Shown here piece after piece: positions 29,340-42,354 of a stretch of DNA of 64,000 nt. The DNA is from Vespa crabro (taxonomy: Eukaryota > Arthropoda > Insecta > Hymenoptera > Vespidae). Below the pieces are notes generated by a model that did not search any database, was not told where the DNA came from, and saw nothing but the letters and a program-made list of their open reading frames with translations. Where the stretch lies: NCBI RefSeq assembly GCF_910589235.1, contig NC_060964.1, positions 3,969,492 through 4,033,491 of the forward strand, written 5' to 3'. The translations under genes were made by a program, and so were the position numbers. Within the stretch, counting starts at the first letter, position 1. Each line of letters starts with the position of its first letter.

Positions 29340-29408
29340 TAGAGAAGAAGATGAAGAAGAAAGAGAGAGAGAGAGAGAGAGGGAGAGAAATAGAGAGAAG
29401 AAGAAAAG
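29340..29408. repeat. GA-rich microsatellite
   Basis: GAAGAA then GAGAGA units; a second GA run lies at about 29670-29703. Confidence 0.85.
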
Positions 29409-30710
29409 TCGGGCTCCGCTTTCGCGGGAATGCATATCCTGGTGTAGATTTCGTAATGGCCGATCGGCGGGTTCGTCTATGAGGTCGTGTCAGTTCGTGC
29501 ACCTACTCGCGGTTAACCACACGTAAACCGTCGGCATAATGCACGCCGACGATTTCGTCACTGGTGCCTCGACGCCCGACAATAGAAATGCGCATGAAAG
29601 GTTACGTACTTGCTACAACGTGTTTGCAGCGCGTATTTGGGTGGGGATGGAGAAAAGGAGAGGGTGGTATAGAGAAAAAGAGAGAGAGAGAGAGAGAGAG
29701 AGATAAGTTAGAGTTATGAAATACGGGGCAGGGCACACCGTGCAACTGCATCGTTCGTAAAAAAAAAACAACATCAATACATAAGGCAAGAGAAGAACTC
29801 TCTTGCTATCCTTTGAGATCGTCCTACTCACGAAACGATTTTCATGAGTCTCGAACGACGATCATCGCCTATTGTTTCTTCGCACGACTCCAATCACGTC
29901 TTTCCGCATATTATGAAACTTTGAGAAACGAGGATTTTGCCCGATATTAGAGTGGAAACATCATGGACGATCAAAATGAAAAAGGAAAATAATCAAAGAT
30001 TCGAAATCTTTAGCAATTATTTTTGACTTGAGAATATTAGGGAATAATATTTTTTATCGTTCTTTCGATCTCATCTGTTCTTTTCCTTTTTTTTTTTTTT
30101 TTCTTTGACGATGGTAAGAGAGATTAATAATTCTTCTTAATCAATTTTTGAAAAATTTGTCAAGCTTAGTAATAATTTGTATTTTATTTTTCGTTCAATC
30201 CTATTGATAAATATGTTGAAGAAATTATGTTATAGCGTTAGAAAAATAATATTTTACCTCTCGACACGATTCGTACAAATGGGCCTCGTGACAAACAGGC
30301 CTCTTAGGTAAGACAAAATGTGCGCTATCGTTTATTAACGCCATTATGTACCTCGATTGCGGTACTTCGCTCACAGAAACTAATGCTTTCGTCTTCGAGA
30401 TTCGTATTGCGAGATTCGATTGTGCAAGACGATAACGACTAAGAGAAGTATTTCTAAATAACGATCGTAATGTCTGTCGTCTTCTAATTTAAGATGGCAA
30501 AATTCGTTCTAGATATCGTTAATAATTTTACCTCAACGGAACGTTGATTATTTCACTGGTATGAAATCTTAATACGATACCCGTACATCTTTGGAGCTGA
30601 CATTTACGAAAGAAAAATATTGCTGTCAATCAACGATCATTGATGATAATTTCTCTATAGAAGAAAGATAGAAAAATGTTTTTACAGGCCCATAATATGC
30701 ATCTATAGCA

Positions 30711-31151
30711 ATGAAGTTATCTCTCTATGAAAGATTTAAAAAAAGAAATAAGTTAAGACTATTTTTATACGTTAGAAACGATGACACGTTTGTTCGTATA
30801 ATACTATCATGGGGAAGAAGTAGAAGGAGAAAATACATTCTAATTTTAACGAAACGCCATACGGTATTATATAAATTATTTGCTTCTCATAAATCCAGAG
30901 GTTTACGAGGGCTTAGCTGGCAGAAAAATAGTTGTTACAGGCGTGGTACTAATTCTGACACGAACCATCCTTTTCGTACTTTTATCTTTCTCAGGAAAGG
31001 TTTGTTTGTCGAATACGACTCGAAGATCAAGAGAAAACAGGATTTCTTCACGATAGGAATCACGTGCACATACTTTGAAGGGATAAAAGAAGCCGATGAT
31101 GTTATTTTAGACGCGATTGCGACTTCTTTCGACTTCAGAAATAATATGTAA
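30711..31151 (+). other. 146-codon ORF of unknown status
   Basis: This is one of the longest open frames outside LONRF. The product is basic, without a recognisable domain, and the antisense strand is also open for 99 codons. In the next frame a short EGLAGRKIVVTG segment (about 30906-30941) resembles the start of a Rossmann fold, but the expected TGxxxGxG continuation is missing. Probably chance. Confidence 0.15.
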
Positions 31152-31387
31152 TAGTTGATTCGATCAAATGAAAAGGAATAAATAACTCTAAACAAAAAAT
31201 ATCGATCCTTATAACTTATAAGAATATTGACCAATAATTATACCATTCAACATTGCACTGTTTAATTCCATATGATAATTCATTAATACTAGTACCAGTA
31301 TATAATAAATATTAATTAGATATTATTTATCTAAATTTCAATCTTTTATACATGCAAATGTTCTTAACTTGTTTGGGTGACATTTTT

Positions 31388-31509
31388 ATTTGAAATATCT
31401 TATAATTATACTATTTTTTTTTTTTATAATTATACTGTTATTTGAAATATCTTATAATTATATTATTTTATTTGGATCAAATTTTTATTTGAAATACCTT
31501 ATAATTATA
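31388..31509. repeat. Three copies of ATTTGAAATAyCTTATAATT
   Basis: Near-identical 23-bp blocks start at 31388, 31440 and 31487 with spacings of about 52 and 47 bp, separated by T-rich sequence. This is a degenerate tandem array. Confidence 0.85.
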
Positions 31510-31632
31510 CGGTAGAATATTAGTACTAAGAAGTCGAGGTATATAAGCACAGGGAAAGGCGACTTTTTGGCTGACCGTGACCCGCTTCGAATTATATAAG
31601 CCATATATCCGAAGGCAAGATACATACATATA

Positions 31633-31803
31633 CAGGGTGGAACACTTAAACTTTCTGAAAAATTATAATTTGTAAGTATAATTTTATATATACACACATA
31701 TATGTGTATATACTTTTCTCCTTAAAATCATTTCTTATTAGAAACATATTTCATTTATTGATAAACAAGATAAAATATACAGATATCTTTATTTAAATCA
31801 TCC

Positions 31804-31809
<6 letters not shown>
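31633..31809. mobile_element. MITE-like element with CAGGGTGGA-type inverted ends, TA flanks
   Basis: The left end is TA|CAGGGTGGAACACTTAAA. The right end, reversed, is TA|TAGGGTGGATGATTTAAA, with one mismatch in the first nine bases and further matches inward. TA target duplication and short size (177 bp) fit a non-autonomous Tc1/mariner-type element. A (TA)n microsatellite adjoins the right end, which makes the TA flank weak evidence there. Confidence 0.45.

Positions 31810-31856
<47 letters not shown>
31809..31856. repeat. (AT)n microsatellite
   Basis: Uninterrupted AT, directly abutting the MITE-like element. Confidence 0.95.
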
Positions 31857-31861
<5 letters not shown>

Positions 31862-33140
31862 TATGTAGAATTATATACATATGTACATATGTCGAACGAG
31901 AGACGCATCGAACTCGTCTTGGTTGAGAAAGAAAGGGAAAGAGGAACGTTGAGGTGAACACCCAGACAAGGTCAGAGAGCCGGTCGCGAGACTGATCCAG
32001 CCTTCGGGATGCAGTCACGATGCACACTGCATGCTATGTTGCATTGCTCTTTTTTAAGCCCTCTCCTTGTTTCTTTTTCTTTATTTTCTGTTTGAAAACT
32101 CGCTGAGTCTCGAGGTCTCTGCTGCAGTTCTTTGTTTCGACAGAATTCCAAGAAACTTAAATAAATTCAGAACTTAAATAATTATCGTACATTGTTACGG
32201 TTATATGATCATTTCTATTATAATTCCATAATTAAGATCCATAAATAATCAGACATAATCTATATACTTATAAATATACTTCACTCTATATATCAATAAC
32301 TATACTAATTATAAAAGTAAATTTAATCTTGAATCAACGAGCATGTTTATAAAAGTTCCAATATTAATTTATTTTATCTTTCATATAATGTTAGACTGGT
32401 AAAGTCGATTCCAAGAATAAGACTTTTAACTTCCACGCATGAAATTATCGATAACCCTCTTTAAAGAATTACATAATAATCCGTACAAGAGATGGTCATT
32501 ATAAGTGGCGGTAATAAATGGAGAGGGACGATAATTGGTATAATAATGAAAAACGTACGACGTCTTAAGAAATTAATTCCCTACGGGTGAAAGACTTAGT
32601 TACGACACTTTACATTCGGGAGACCGACGCGGAATGCGCCTACACGTAATACGCAAGAAAATTATGAACCATAATGGCAAAAATGCGTCATGAGGTAATC
32701 GCTCAAGTGAAAGAAGAAGAACAGAAAAAAAGAAAAGTTATCATCATAGTATCTCGAGCGATATTTGACATAGATGCCAATCGATGACGAGTATCGAAAG
32801 TATTGTTAAATTTGAACGATATTTATTAAAATAAAAAATTCAATTCAATATCTTGAGATGAAAATAAATAAAGAAAAAAATTATTGAACTTTAACAAAGA
32901 TTATAATAAATAACATATACAGTTACCAATACGATTTTCGAAATAATATCAATCGAATAATACATTTATAAATGTGCAATTGATTTCAACGTTAATTAGA
33001 TGAAATTACGTAATTAATTCGATTTCTCGTCATACTCCATTCACTTTTCACCTAGCTGGAGGATAATATCTGTGAACAACAATTAATTTTGAGAGAAACG
33101 GCAACGACAATACATAGGTAAACGTAGGTGTAACGTAATC

Positions 33141-33164
33141 AATACATACATACATACATACATA
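33141..33164. repeat. (CATA)n microsatellite
   Basis: About five tetranucleotide units. Confidence 0.9.
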
Positions 33165-33277
33165 GGTAGTAGATACATATACATTACTTAATTGGAACTT
33201 GTAAAGTCAATGCACGGATTTGTCCTGAGATTCTTTAATCTCACAAGCTTACGTAATACAATCCAATTTAAACTCGC

Positions 33278-33308
33278 ACGTTCGTTCGTTCGTTCGTCGT
33301 TCGTTCTC
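33278..33308. repeat. (CGTT)n microsatellite
   Basis: CGTT units with one shortened unit. Confidence 0.85.
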
Positions 33309-34410
33309 TCATTCATTCGTTTTGTTCCTTCTTCTGCTCGTTTTCGATACCCGTTTATGCTCCGTACTCGTTAGCTGTACTCTGTAAATACACTCGATCC
33401 TACCTATTCTTAAAAATCAACCAATACGATCGCTATGTTAATGATTGAATGATGAAAAACAACACGAAATGGTTATATTGCCTTTTTATACGCCAATAGT
33501 CTGTCACGCAGATCGTTTGACATTTTTTATCATTTAACTCTATACGATTAATTAATTATGAACTCGACAATCACGTTACGGATCAGCTTAAAAATGCGTT
33601 TCGTCCTTTTTTCAAATGATTTCAAACCCCTTACACATATTCCAGAACAATCTGTATTGATATATTTTAAGACGATATAAATCTAAAAAATCATACTTAT
33701 TTTTTTTAAGCTTCATAATAAGTTCTCAATTATTTTATCAAATTGATTAACTTTTTCTTGCCCGTTAATTTACTAATGAAACATTCATGTATAAAGTTGT
33801 TCGGTTTTATTTAATCCGTTCTTCCGCTTAAAAATTTATAATCGCGCAATACATTGAAATAGAAACAGTGACGAATGTATTGTTGGCGAAGAAAAAAAAA
33901 AAGAAGGAATAACATAAATTTTATTTTTTATTCGAGCGATCTTGAATAATATATTTCTTCGAAATAATTCGTTTGCGTACAATCGATCGTTTATAAGCAA
34001 GCTCATCGTTACGTATGCTCATAAGATATTGCATATTCACTAAATAATTATTACTCATTATATAACAGAATATTATATCCACATAAAATTTTAATAATTC
34101 CTTTCGAATCGAATGCATTACATTAACACGTTTGTAAATTGAATCATACCTTGTTAGATTCGAATCTGCAGGATTTCATATAATATTTTTTTATGTTGGA
34201 AACGATGATGCAAATATTCTTCTAATTATTCCTCAAGCTCTGTTTCGAATATTGCCAAAGAATACCGCTGAGTATTAGATTTGTATTTTAACCATGATCA
34301 GTCTGTATTAATCCATGTACCTTTCCTCGTGACATCGTAAAATGATTAATCGTTCCTAAGCTAATTAGTTTCTTATCTGTGTACAGATAAAGTAAACGCA
34401 TATTTTAGAT

Positions 34411-34449
<39 letters not shown>
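34411..34449. repeat. (TC)n microsatellite
   Basis: TC dinucleotides. Confidence 0.95.
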
Positions 34450-34454
<5 letters not shown>

Positions 34455-34861
34455 AATACTATAATATGCTAATAATAAGTTATATACTCGCAAAAGGTAG
34501 ATATAAAAATTGTGTACACAATTCTCCTATTGGCTCAATTTCTTTGCAAATAAAATCTCTCGTCAACAAGGCTATTAGAAAAGTTATACATAGGTAATGA
34601 TCATCGATGAGCAACGAGCCGATGAAATTCAAAGAAAACCGTTACAACGAGGACGTACACGTAATCTTCTTCACTTATGTAACTTAATATATGTACGAAA
34701 ACCAATTGACTTTGAACCGAATATTCGAAAAATGCCGTCCTTTCTCATTAAAAGAAGGATTGAACGAATCGAATAAAAAAATATCTATATTGTTAAGTAT
34801 AACTTTAGAGTACGATTTAAAGAAAAAAGGAAAGGACGATAAAACAGAAAAGCGAATAAAC

Positions 34862-34864
<3 letters not shown>

Positions 34865-34905
<41 letters not shown>
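34865..34905. repeat. (TA)n microsatellite
   Basis: Uninterrupted TA. Confidence 0.95.
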
Positions 34906-34907
<2 letters not shown>

Positions 34908-36230
34908 GTTCAAAATAAAAAGCAAAGTAATTAAAGCCCAATAGAAAATAATGCGCTTGTCTATAAGCAAGTTACTAACGCGTATCGATTTGATCTTACT
35001 CTATTATGACATAAACGCCGTTTATATAAAAGCGTCGAGTTTATATAATGTTTCAAATACACGTGACTTTTGTGCAGGAGCGAATACGTTCACGCGACTG
35101 CAAACTTGGATCGTTATTACGCCGATACTACGTTGTATTCTCGATGAAATTGATCGTTCGTTATCTGTGCTGAGATATCTGGAAAGAAATAAAAAAGTTG
35201 TCCAAGCATTTTTACATGCCTATCTTTATAAATAAAAGTTGAGAATTGTATGAAAAGACGTTCGTGAAAAACACATTCGGAAATTATCGCAGTAAACTCG
35301 TATCGAATCGTTGACTTGTATCACTTCGATACATTTCTTAAGCAAGGAGTTAAGGCGGATAAGTTATAGCCTGTAAATCACACGTAAAACCCTAGACTGT
35401 GCGTACTCAGCCACCCACCGTAACAACTGGCATATATTTCATGAACGGTAAGACGATATCACGATGAAACCACAGATTGTTTCTCTACAACTGTTAAAAC
35501 CTTGTCCCCGGTCTTGTAAGTGCATCTCACATGTACGAGTATATATATATATATGTATGTATGTACATATATATCTGTGTGTTCCACTTTCCAAGCTCGG
35601 CCAAGATTCTAATTGTTCTCTTTTGCCCCACACTGAATCAAAAGACGATTATTTGGAAAACAGTGAGATTTCGAAAATGCATGAGCCAGAAAGTGAACAA
35701 AACGTTTCAAGAACACGATGTTCGTAAATACGATTCTTCGTTTACTCAAAACGAAATTTAAAGAAGCATGGTTGTTTGCCAAAAACTAAATCCACGACTG
35801 ATCTTTACTAAGGTCTACAAAAATTTTATTTATTTATTACGACTGCATCGAAAACGAACAAGGTAAAACTATTATATACTATAATCCTATCACGATGTAT
35901 ATACAATATATATACATATATATATATATGTGTGTATCGTGTTTTTATGTAATTTAATATTCAATGCGATTATTGATTTTGATGATATCGAGGGGCACGC
36001 ATTGTTTATACGAAGAAAATACATAAGCGTCTCATATGATTAGACTGATTTTATGCATGTAATTCCGTATTTACGTTCGTAATGACGCATTTTAGTGACG
36101 TGAGAATAAACGTGTTAAAAGAAAATAAGAAATAGAAAAGAGAAACATACTTCTTGTAAAAACTCCAATAGATTTTTACCGTTTGTCATAAATAACGGGA
36201 AAAAAAACGCATAGAAATTAGCAGTATACA

Positions 36231-36446
36231 ATGAACGGGACAGGTAAACATAATCGCAGCGTAAGTTCTGCGAGTAGCACAATCACCTCCGAAGAATATG
36301 ATTTTGACGAAGCACCTTGTCATTACTTATTTCATTCCCGGCACGATAATGCGACACTTGGTCGTTGGTTTTTACATGAGTGCAGTGACATAACTTATAT
36401 TTACAAATCGCGATATATAGATACTATGATGCTAAAAGAGAAATAG
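36231..36446 (+). other. 71-codon ORF, possible small protein
   Basis: The frame starts at TACAATGAAC, acceptable for an insect start. It encodes a serine-rich, acidic N-terminus (RSVSSASSTITSEEYDFDE) followed by a Cys/His/aromatic middle part (APCHYLFHSRHDNATLGRWF), which looks more protein-like than neighbouring ORFs. A GTAAGT sits inside it at about 36259. No family was recognised and no splice partners are visible. Confidence 0.2.
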
Positions 36447-38597
36447 AAAGAAATAGAACAAATGTATAATTATACTACGATGTGACAATTGAAAAATAAA
36501 AACAAATAATATAAAGAAAAATAAAGAGAGTCACAAAATTAAAAAGAGTTATAATAACTCGATGTAATTAAAAGTAAAATAAAAGAAATCAAAGAAGACA
36601 GATTTAATAAATGTTTAAAATTGATGAGAATAAGAAGCGATTAGAATGATATAATATAATGAAAATATAAAAGAAAAAGAACGCAATGGGATCTATTATT
36701 TGTAAGAAATATCAAAGGTAAACACATAAGACGAGCTAACGAACGAATAGATATAGATCAAATGAGGATGAGAAGAGAGATAAATAGAAGAAACTACTTT
36801 AACAGAATATCCGATTACATAAGCCACGTGCTCCGATTCTCTTAAGCACGAAGTAAGCAACGATTTGCCGCATGTCGTATTTCCACAAGTCTTTCCACCT
36901 ACATACGCGTATATAAAAGCGTAGACTCTCACGTGCGTACGGCACACGCACGTTGCCGTTATGTAAGGCTTAGATAGGTCTACTAGACTCCTTACTTCCT
37001 AAGTTTATGCCGAGAACCGATCTGAACATAGTCGATGACGAGAGAGCTGCTACTCGTCTCAAAGAGCAGCACGTGATTAGCCTATTTTCTCAAAGAATCA
37101 ACCTGGAAAGAGATGTTACTTTGACCTATATATAAGATCAGTTTGACTTAGATCATATAAAAAATGATAAATGTAAAAGATTATGCAAGATCGATGATTA
37201 CCACTCTTTATCGTTCTTTGTCCAATCACGTATAATATTGTACAACGAGCCAGTATCTCATTATCTTTCTAAACATTCAAAGAAATCCAAGGAATTATTA
37301 AAAATGTCGTCAATATTATTTTTTTAAAGACTTCATATGTGCATTAGGTATTTCGTTCAATACAAAAGGAGAAAAAAAAAGGAAAAAAAAAAAGAAAAAA
37401 AATGTAAGTTTGTTTCAAATATACGATCATTTTTATGAAGCTATGATATTTTTAAATCGATACACTTTCAGATTTTTCTCACTATGTATAATCTGTTGAA
37501 GAATGTGTATAAGAACATGCACTCTTAAGTAACATAGTTTTTACATTTCTGTTAGAAAGACTTCGCCTTGTGAAATAAGCGATTGAATTAATCGATACCA
37601 GTACCATGTATGTACATATTTATCGTTTCTTGCGTCGTACTCTTTCCACAATGTATTCGAGATTACTTTGTCTCCCAATGAATGACAATATTGTAACAAT
37701 TATCAACGATAAACGGTTAATGTACATATTGTATGTTCATCTGCTGGAACGTTTTCCTTTCCAATTATCAATAAAGCTCATCAATTTATATACATTTTCT
37801 AAGTATAATCGAAAAATTAAAGTTAAGATTTTCGTTTAAACTAAAATTTGATAAAGTCAAATTTTTGATAAAATCAATAAATCAATATTTCTAAGAATAA
37901 ATCCAATAAGAAATTGAAATTTTTTTTGTACGTCGGTATTATCATATAGAAAAAGTATTTAAAATATTGGAAACGAAATAACGCGTTTAATCTTCATTCC
38001 TAATGGCGAAGATTTTTAAAGGGAATAAAAAACATTTCGAGAAATAACTCAAACATCTTTTGATATTCGCTGTCGAACATATTCTTCTATACTGAACTTT
38101 CACGTAAAAAGAAATGTTTCGTGAAATAATCTCACACCGTCCCTGAATCTAACATGAGCCGTACGTAACGTTTCGTTACATCACACGTTTATGTATAATA
38201 GCACGTAAACCAAAAACCAATTCGTCTTTAACGAAAAGCTCGTAAGAATTATATATTTAAAGTTACACGTATAGTCTACGAAACGAAACAAAAATATAAA
38301 TGTATGATATCATCACTGTTTAATGATAAATACTACGAATTCGAAAAGTTTATTATATAACACGTACCAACTAGAAACGTCCAAACGATTATACTAATAC
38401 TATAAACAACGCCGATATGATCGTCATTTATGAAGGAATACGAATGAATATTATATAATCAAAGTTTGATTCTTGAAAATACGCTAAAATGATAATGCAC
38501 TTCTTTCATTCGTGGTCTTCTTAAAACTCGCTTGTTTCAATTTATGTCTGTGTAGTCATCGGGTATCACCGATAGCACGTGTAATCGTGCACTGCTA

Positions 38598-38600
<3 letters not shown>

Positions 38601-38632
<32 letters not shown>

Positions 38633-38680
38633 ATCTCTATCTTTATATCTATCTCTGTCTTTATATCTATCTTTCTTCCT
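38601..38680. repeat. (CT)n then (TATCTCT)-like microsatellite
   Basis: Pure CT to about 38628, then TATCT-type units. Confidence 0.85.
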
Positions 38681-39459
38681 CATATGCTCTCTAACTCACT
38701 ATCGCGTCAATTCACTCTCATTCATTATATAAAGCTTCCCCAGTGTTTACCGAGAGCGTACTTTATTTATAGTCACACCACTATTCTTTATACGATACTT
38801 ACGATTCGTGAACCAACGAAGACACTTCATCGCGGCATTTTTAAATCATTGGAGATAAACTTCGTCACAGATGCTTCTTTTATTCTCGATAGTTGAAATC
38901 AAGTTCAAACTATTAAACATATGTAGACGATCGATTTTAAATCTATATATACTCAACAATCGTATATAGTCAAATAATCGTGATTAACCTTTAAGTGTGT
39001 ATTTTTTTCTTTTTTTTTTCTTTTTTTACGAAATTACAACATATTAATAAATGTAATATAATTCAATGCACATATGAAATTATGAAATTTCATGAAAAAA
39101 TATATTTCCGCTTTAATATTTACGAATAATAGTATAGTATTTTCTCTTTAACAATTTCAAAAAAAAACAAACAGAAAAATTAATAAGAATTGAGATAATT
39201 AGGATGTGTTATTACTGAGTTAATAAAGATTTTTTTCCATAGAAAAATTTGATTAAGTGATCTTGTATACAGTTCAAACTTATTCGTCGTATTATTATAA
39301 TAACCATTCCATTTCCTTAAAAAAAATTTCTCTTTTGTATTATCTCATTTGGAAATATTTTTCAACTGATTGATGCTTCGAATACTTTGCTCTCTGGATG
39401 AAACTACTAGCCGATTGTGAAGTGCTAAGCGCATTATCGTCGAAACGTTTGTAGAAAAT

Positions 39460-39462
<3 letters not shown>

Positions 39463-39513
<51 letters not shown>
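39463..39513. repeat. (AT)n microsatellite
   Basis: Uninterrupted AT. Confidence 0.95.
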
Positions 39514-39515
<2 letters not shown>

Positions 39516-40304
39516 AAGATGAAAATAACGTCTATCTCACGCGAGAAGAATAAATAAGTACGGTATAAAATCCTCATAGGAATGTTTTACGTTTTATCAG
39601 GCAAACTCCTCGTTGTGTTTTCTAATCAAATCGTCAGAATCTCAGACATTAAAAAATATTCTTTTATTTTTTTCTTTTTTTCGAAAAAGAGAGTTTTTGT
39701 TTTCTCGATGATACAATCGCAAATGATTTTACGTCCTCTATGGAAGCCTATTGACGAAAGAGGGTTTATATAACTGTAGTGACTAAAGTCATTCCTCGAA
39801 GCGGTACTAACCACATTTTTGTAAAGCCGTACGACCTTAAGCTCAAAGTCGTAGAGATGTCAACGCATCTTTTGGTTGAAGAAGAAGAAGAAGAAAAGAT
39901 ATAAAAATAAAATCAACTTCAAAAATATGAAATTACATCGAATGATTAATAAAAGTTTCAGAGAATACAAAAATACGAGGATTAACGTATCTCGAAATTC
40001 ATGAAAATCGACGTATGAGAAGCTGCATCGAGATACGAATATAATCTCAAATAAATATCGTCTTACTTATTTTGATAAATATCATTTGAAGAAATCAATC
40101 GAACTCTCAAAACAAAGTATCGATTTCCGATTTTAAAACAGTCGTAAAAGAATCTACATACGTTATATCAACGGTTATATACTATAAATAATTTCGATGA
40201 CTCGCTTTTAAATTGAATAAATACCGATAACTTGATCAAGGTTATTTATTATTCTTGTGTGACATACGTCTCGGTGTTGTACATTTAACTAATTGAAAAA
40301 TTAT

Positions 40305-40395
40305 TATATATATATATATATATAATATTAAATATATATATTATTAAATATATATATTATTAAATATATATATATAATATATTTATATAAAATAG
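40305..40395. repeat. AT-palindromic array of TTAAATATATATATTA units
   Basis: Three near-identical palindromic units in tandem, with (TA)n on both sides. Confidence 0.85.
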
Positions 40396-41299
40396 AATTG
40401 TAATGAAAAGTCTCATTGTAATGATAGATGTAATGACGTCTAGACGATGACACATAAACGAAACTACTATATCTTTCTCTTTCACTTAATCCATGCGTAA
40501 AACTTTTACGTAACGGTAAGATACGTCGTATTTCGATAATTAACAATTTGTTTTGCGATCGACAAAGGTGACTCTTTGTTCGACACAAATACCTTACGTA
40601 AGCAGATAAACGTCTATATGCAAGCATATAGAAAAGATTAGGTTCTTTCAAATTTTATTTTTATTTTTCGAATGGCTGTTTTCAATATGCTCGTACGAGT
40701 ATCTCTATCTTTTGACAAACACGATCACACAGTTAAGTTTTTCGAGCGAAAATGCTTTTGATTCATAATTGATAAATATATCTCATTTGTATACATTGCT
40801 CCTTATGCATCTTTAATAAACAGCGAAAAAATAAAGCATGGAAGCGATAATAATTCGAGCTCGCTTTAAATTGTAAATATTTCTCCTTATAATATCGAAA
40901 ACGTCAACATTTTTCCAAGAATACTATCATATCTTTAATAAAGATATGATAATTAATAAAAAAAAAAAAAGAAAAAAAAAAGCAAGAAAGAAAAAAAACA
41001 TTCTTTTAAGGTAGAAAAATGTTCACGGAAAGACACATATAATAGTTCGTTTATTATTGCATCGTTGCAGAAGAATAATTATAACGCAATGTATCCAGAA
41101 ATTTGGAGAATTATATAATTGAAATATTGTTTGAATGTTCTTAACAAAGAAAATAAACAAATATTAATATATTATATTTTAATTTGATACGAAAAATAAA
41201 GATTTCCCGAGTACTCGGTGCATTATAAAAATAAATAAGGTCTAATTAAATGTATCAATATCGTATCGATATACTGTGCATAAATGCAAGGAGCTCGAA

Positions 41300-42271
41300 A
41301 CAGTAAGCAATCCGTTCGGAGAAACGAACTCTGATTATCTAAGGACGCGACAGCGGGGTCATTGACAAGAGTTAAGCCAGATGGAGCTATGGCCTCTCCG
41401 AGGCCAAGCGTAAAGATGGAACGGTGTCTCTTTTTGTTAGGATCAATCGATTTCCAAAAATAAAAGCGTATCGGAATATATAGAGCGAGGTATTGTTATT
41501 TTTTGTGGTTGATCCTATGGTCGGATAGTTTTTATTTAAAATGGGTTAAAAGGTTGTAACGCGGGAGGGTGGCGTCGTGACACCGAACGACACTGCTCAT
41601 GCTCCGTAAAAGCAAGCCTGCTAAGAGCCCGGAGAGTCGAGGCTCGTTTGTGAAAGGATCGATCGATCCAATCGGAATTCGACTCGTTATCGTAACATTT
41701 TGCATAACGATAAGCTTTTCTCAGTATATAAGAGAGGAAAGAAAAAGAAAAAGAAGAAAATTGAATCGATCGTCGTGAGAAAATGAAGAAATAAAGAGAA
41801 AAGTGGAAAAAAGGCGATCGCATGGAAAAGGAGTCGAGAGGAAACAAGTGGCGCTGGCATCGTCGGCAGTCAGAAGCCGCCGGCTGGGTTGATGACGGTG
41901 ACGGTGGCGTGCGATGAGAACGACGCTTCTAGTGGCATCAGTCGACGTTCTACGCTCGTACAAAGCGGAGCTCAATGGCGTGCAATCTCTTGCGAGTTCC
42001 TCGATAGCCGCGTGCTCGAGCGAACTTGTCAAACATAACACGCGTTTTATTTTTTTTTCTTCGGGAATCGTCCAGTTTTTTTTCCCTTCTCAAAGTTAAT
42101 AAAAAGAGAAGATGATGCATGCCGATTTTAATATATCAAAATTCTACTCAAGCGGCTTCTACCGCGCGGATTATCGGACGAGCGACGCGCGCACGTAAAA
42201 AGGACTCTTTGCGTCCCTCCGATATAGAGAAAGAGTAAGAGAGAAAGAGAGAAAGAGAGAGAGAGAAAGAA

Positions 42272-42314
<43 letters not shown>

Positions 42315-42354
42315 TAAAGAAAGTGTAGTCCTTTGAACGACAATCATCGTCAGA
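41300..42354 (+). promoter_or_regulatory. Putative LONRF promoter / 5' UTR region
   Basis: Directly upstream of the LONRF start, base composition rises from the AT-rich background to a CpG-rich stretch (41550-42060) and then a GA microsatellite (42223-42312). A TCGGCAGTCAG sequence near 41858 could act as an initiator. ORFs on both strands here (61 codons on + at 41914-42099; up to 106 codons on - at 41721-42041) look like by-products of GC-rich sequence. If transcribed with LONRF the + ORF would be an upstream ORF. Pyrimidine tracts ending in CAG/AAG near 42075 and 42095 could be acceptors for a distal 5' exon. No TATA box was identified. Confidence 0.4.
42223..42312. repeat. (GA)n microsatellite just upstream of LONRF start
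   Basis: Interrupted GA tract 43 bases before the LONRF ATG. If it lies in the 5' UTR or core promoter it may bind GAGA-type factors. Confidence 0.9.

Larger units (their letters stand above)
20833..30700. other. Non-coding region with many microsatellites
   Basis: Content includes GA/CT and TA microsatellites, one copy of a dispersed AT-rich repeat (about 23640-23960), and CpG-richer patches near 21500-21760, 24040-24330, 29400-29600 and 30300-30480. No protein family was recognised in any ORF. Confidence 0.6.
31152..36230. other. Non-coding region
   Basis: Contains a triplicated 23-bp motif (31388-31509), an inverted-repeat element (31633-31809), (TA)n, (CATA)n, (CGTT)n and (CT)n microsatellites, and two TTACGTAA sites (33006, 33249). 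The CpG-rich stretch at about 31890-32030 is not explained. No gene was recognised. Confidence 0.6.
36447..41299. other. Non-coding region
   Basis: AT-rich with (CT)n and (TA)n microsatellites, an AT-palindromic repeat cluster at about 40305-40395 and two TTACGTAA sites 87 bp apart (40506, 40593). CpG-richer DNA at about 36890-37090 is the only marked patch. No gene was seen. Confidence 0.6.

Noticed and set aside
30906..30941. EGLAGRKIVVTG, resembling a short-chain dehydrogenase start
   Set aside because: The glycine motif does not continue and the match is only twelve residues, so chance is likely.
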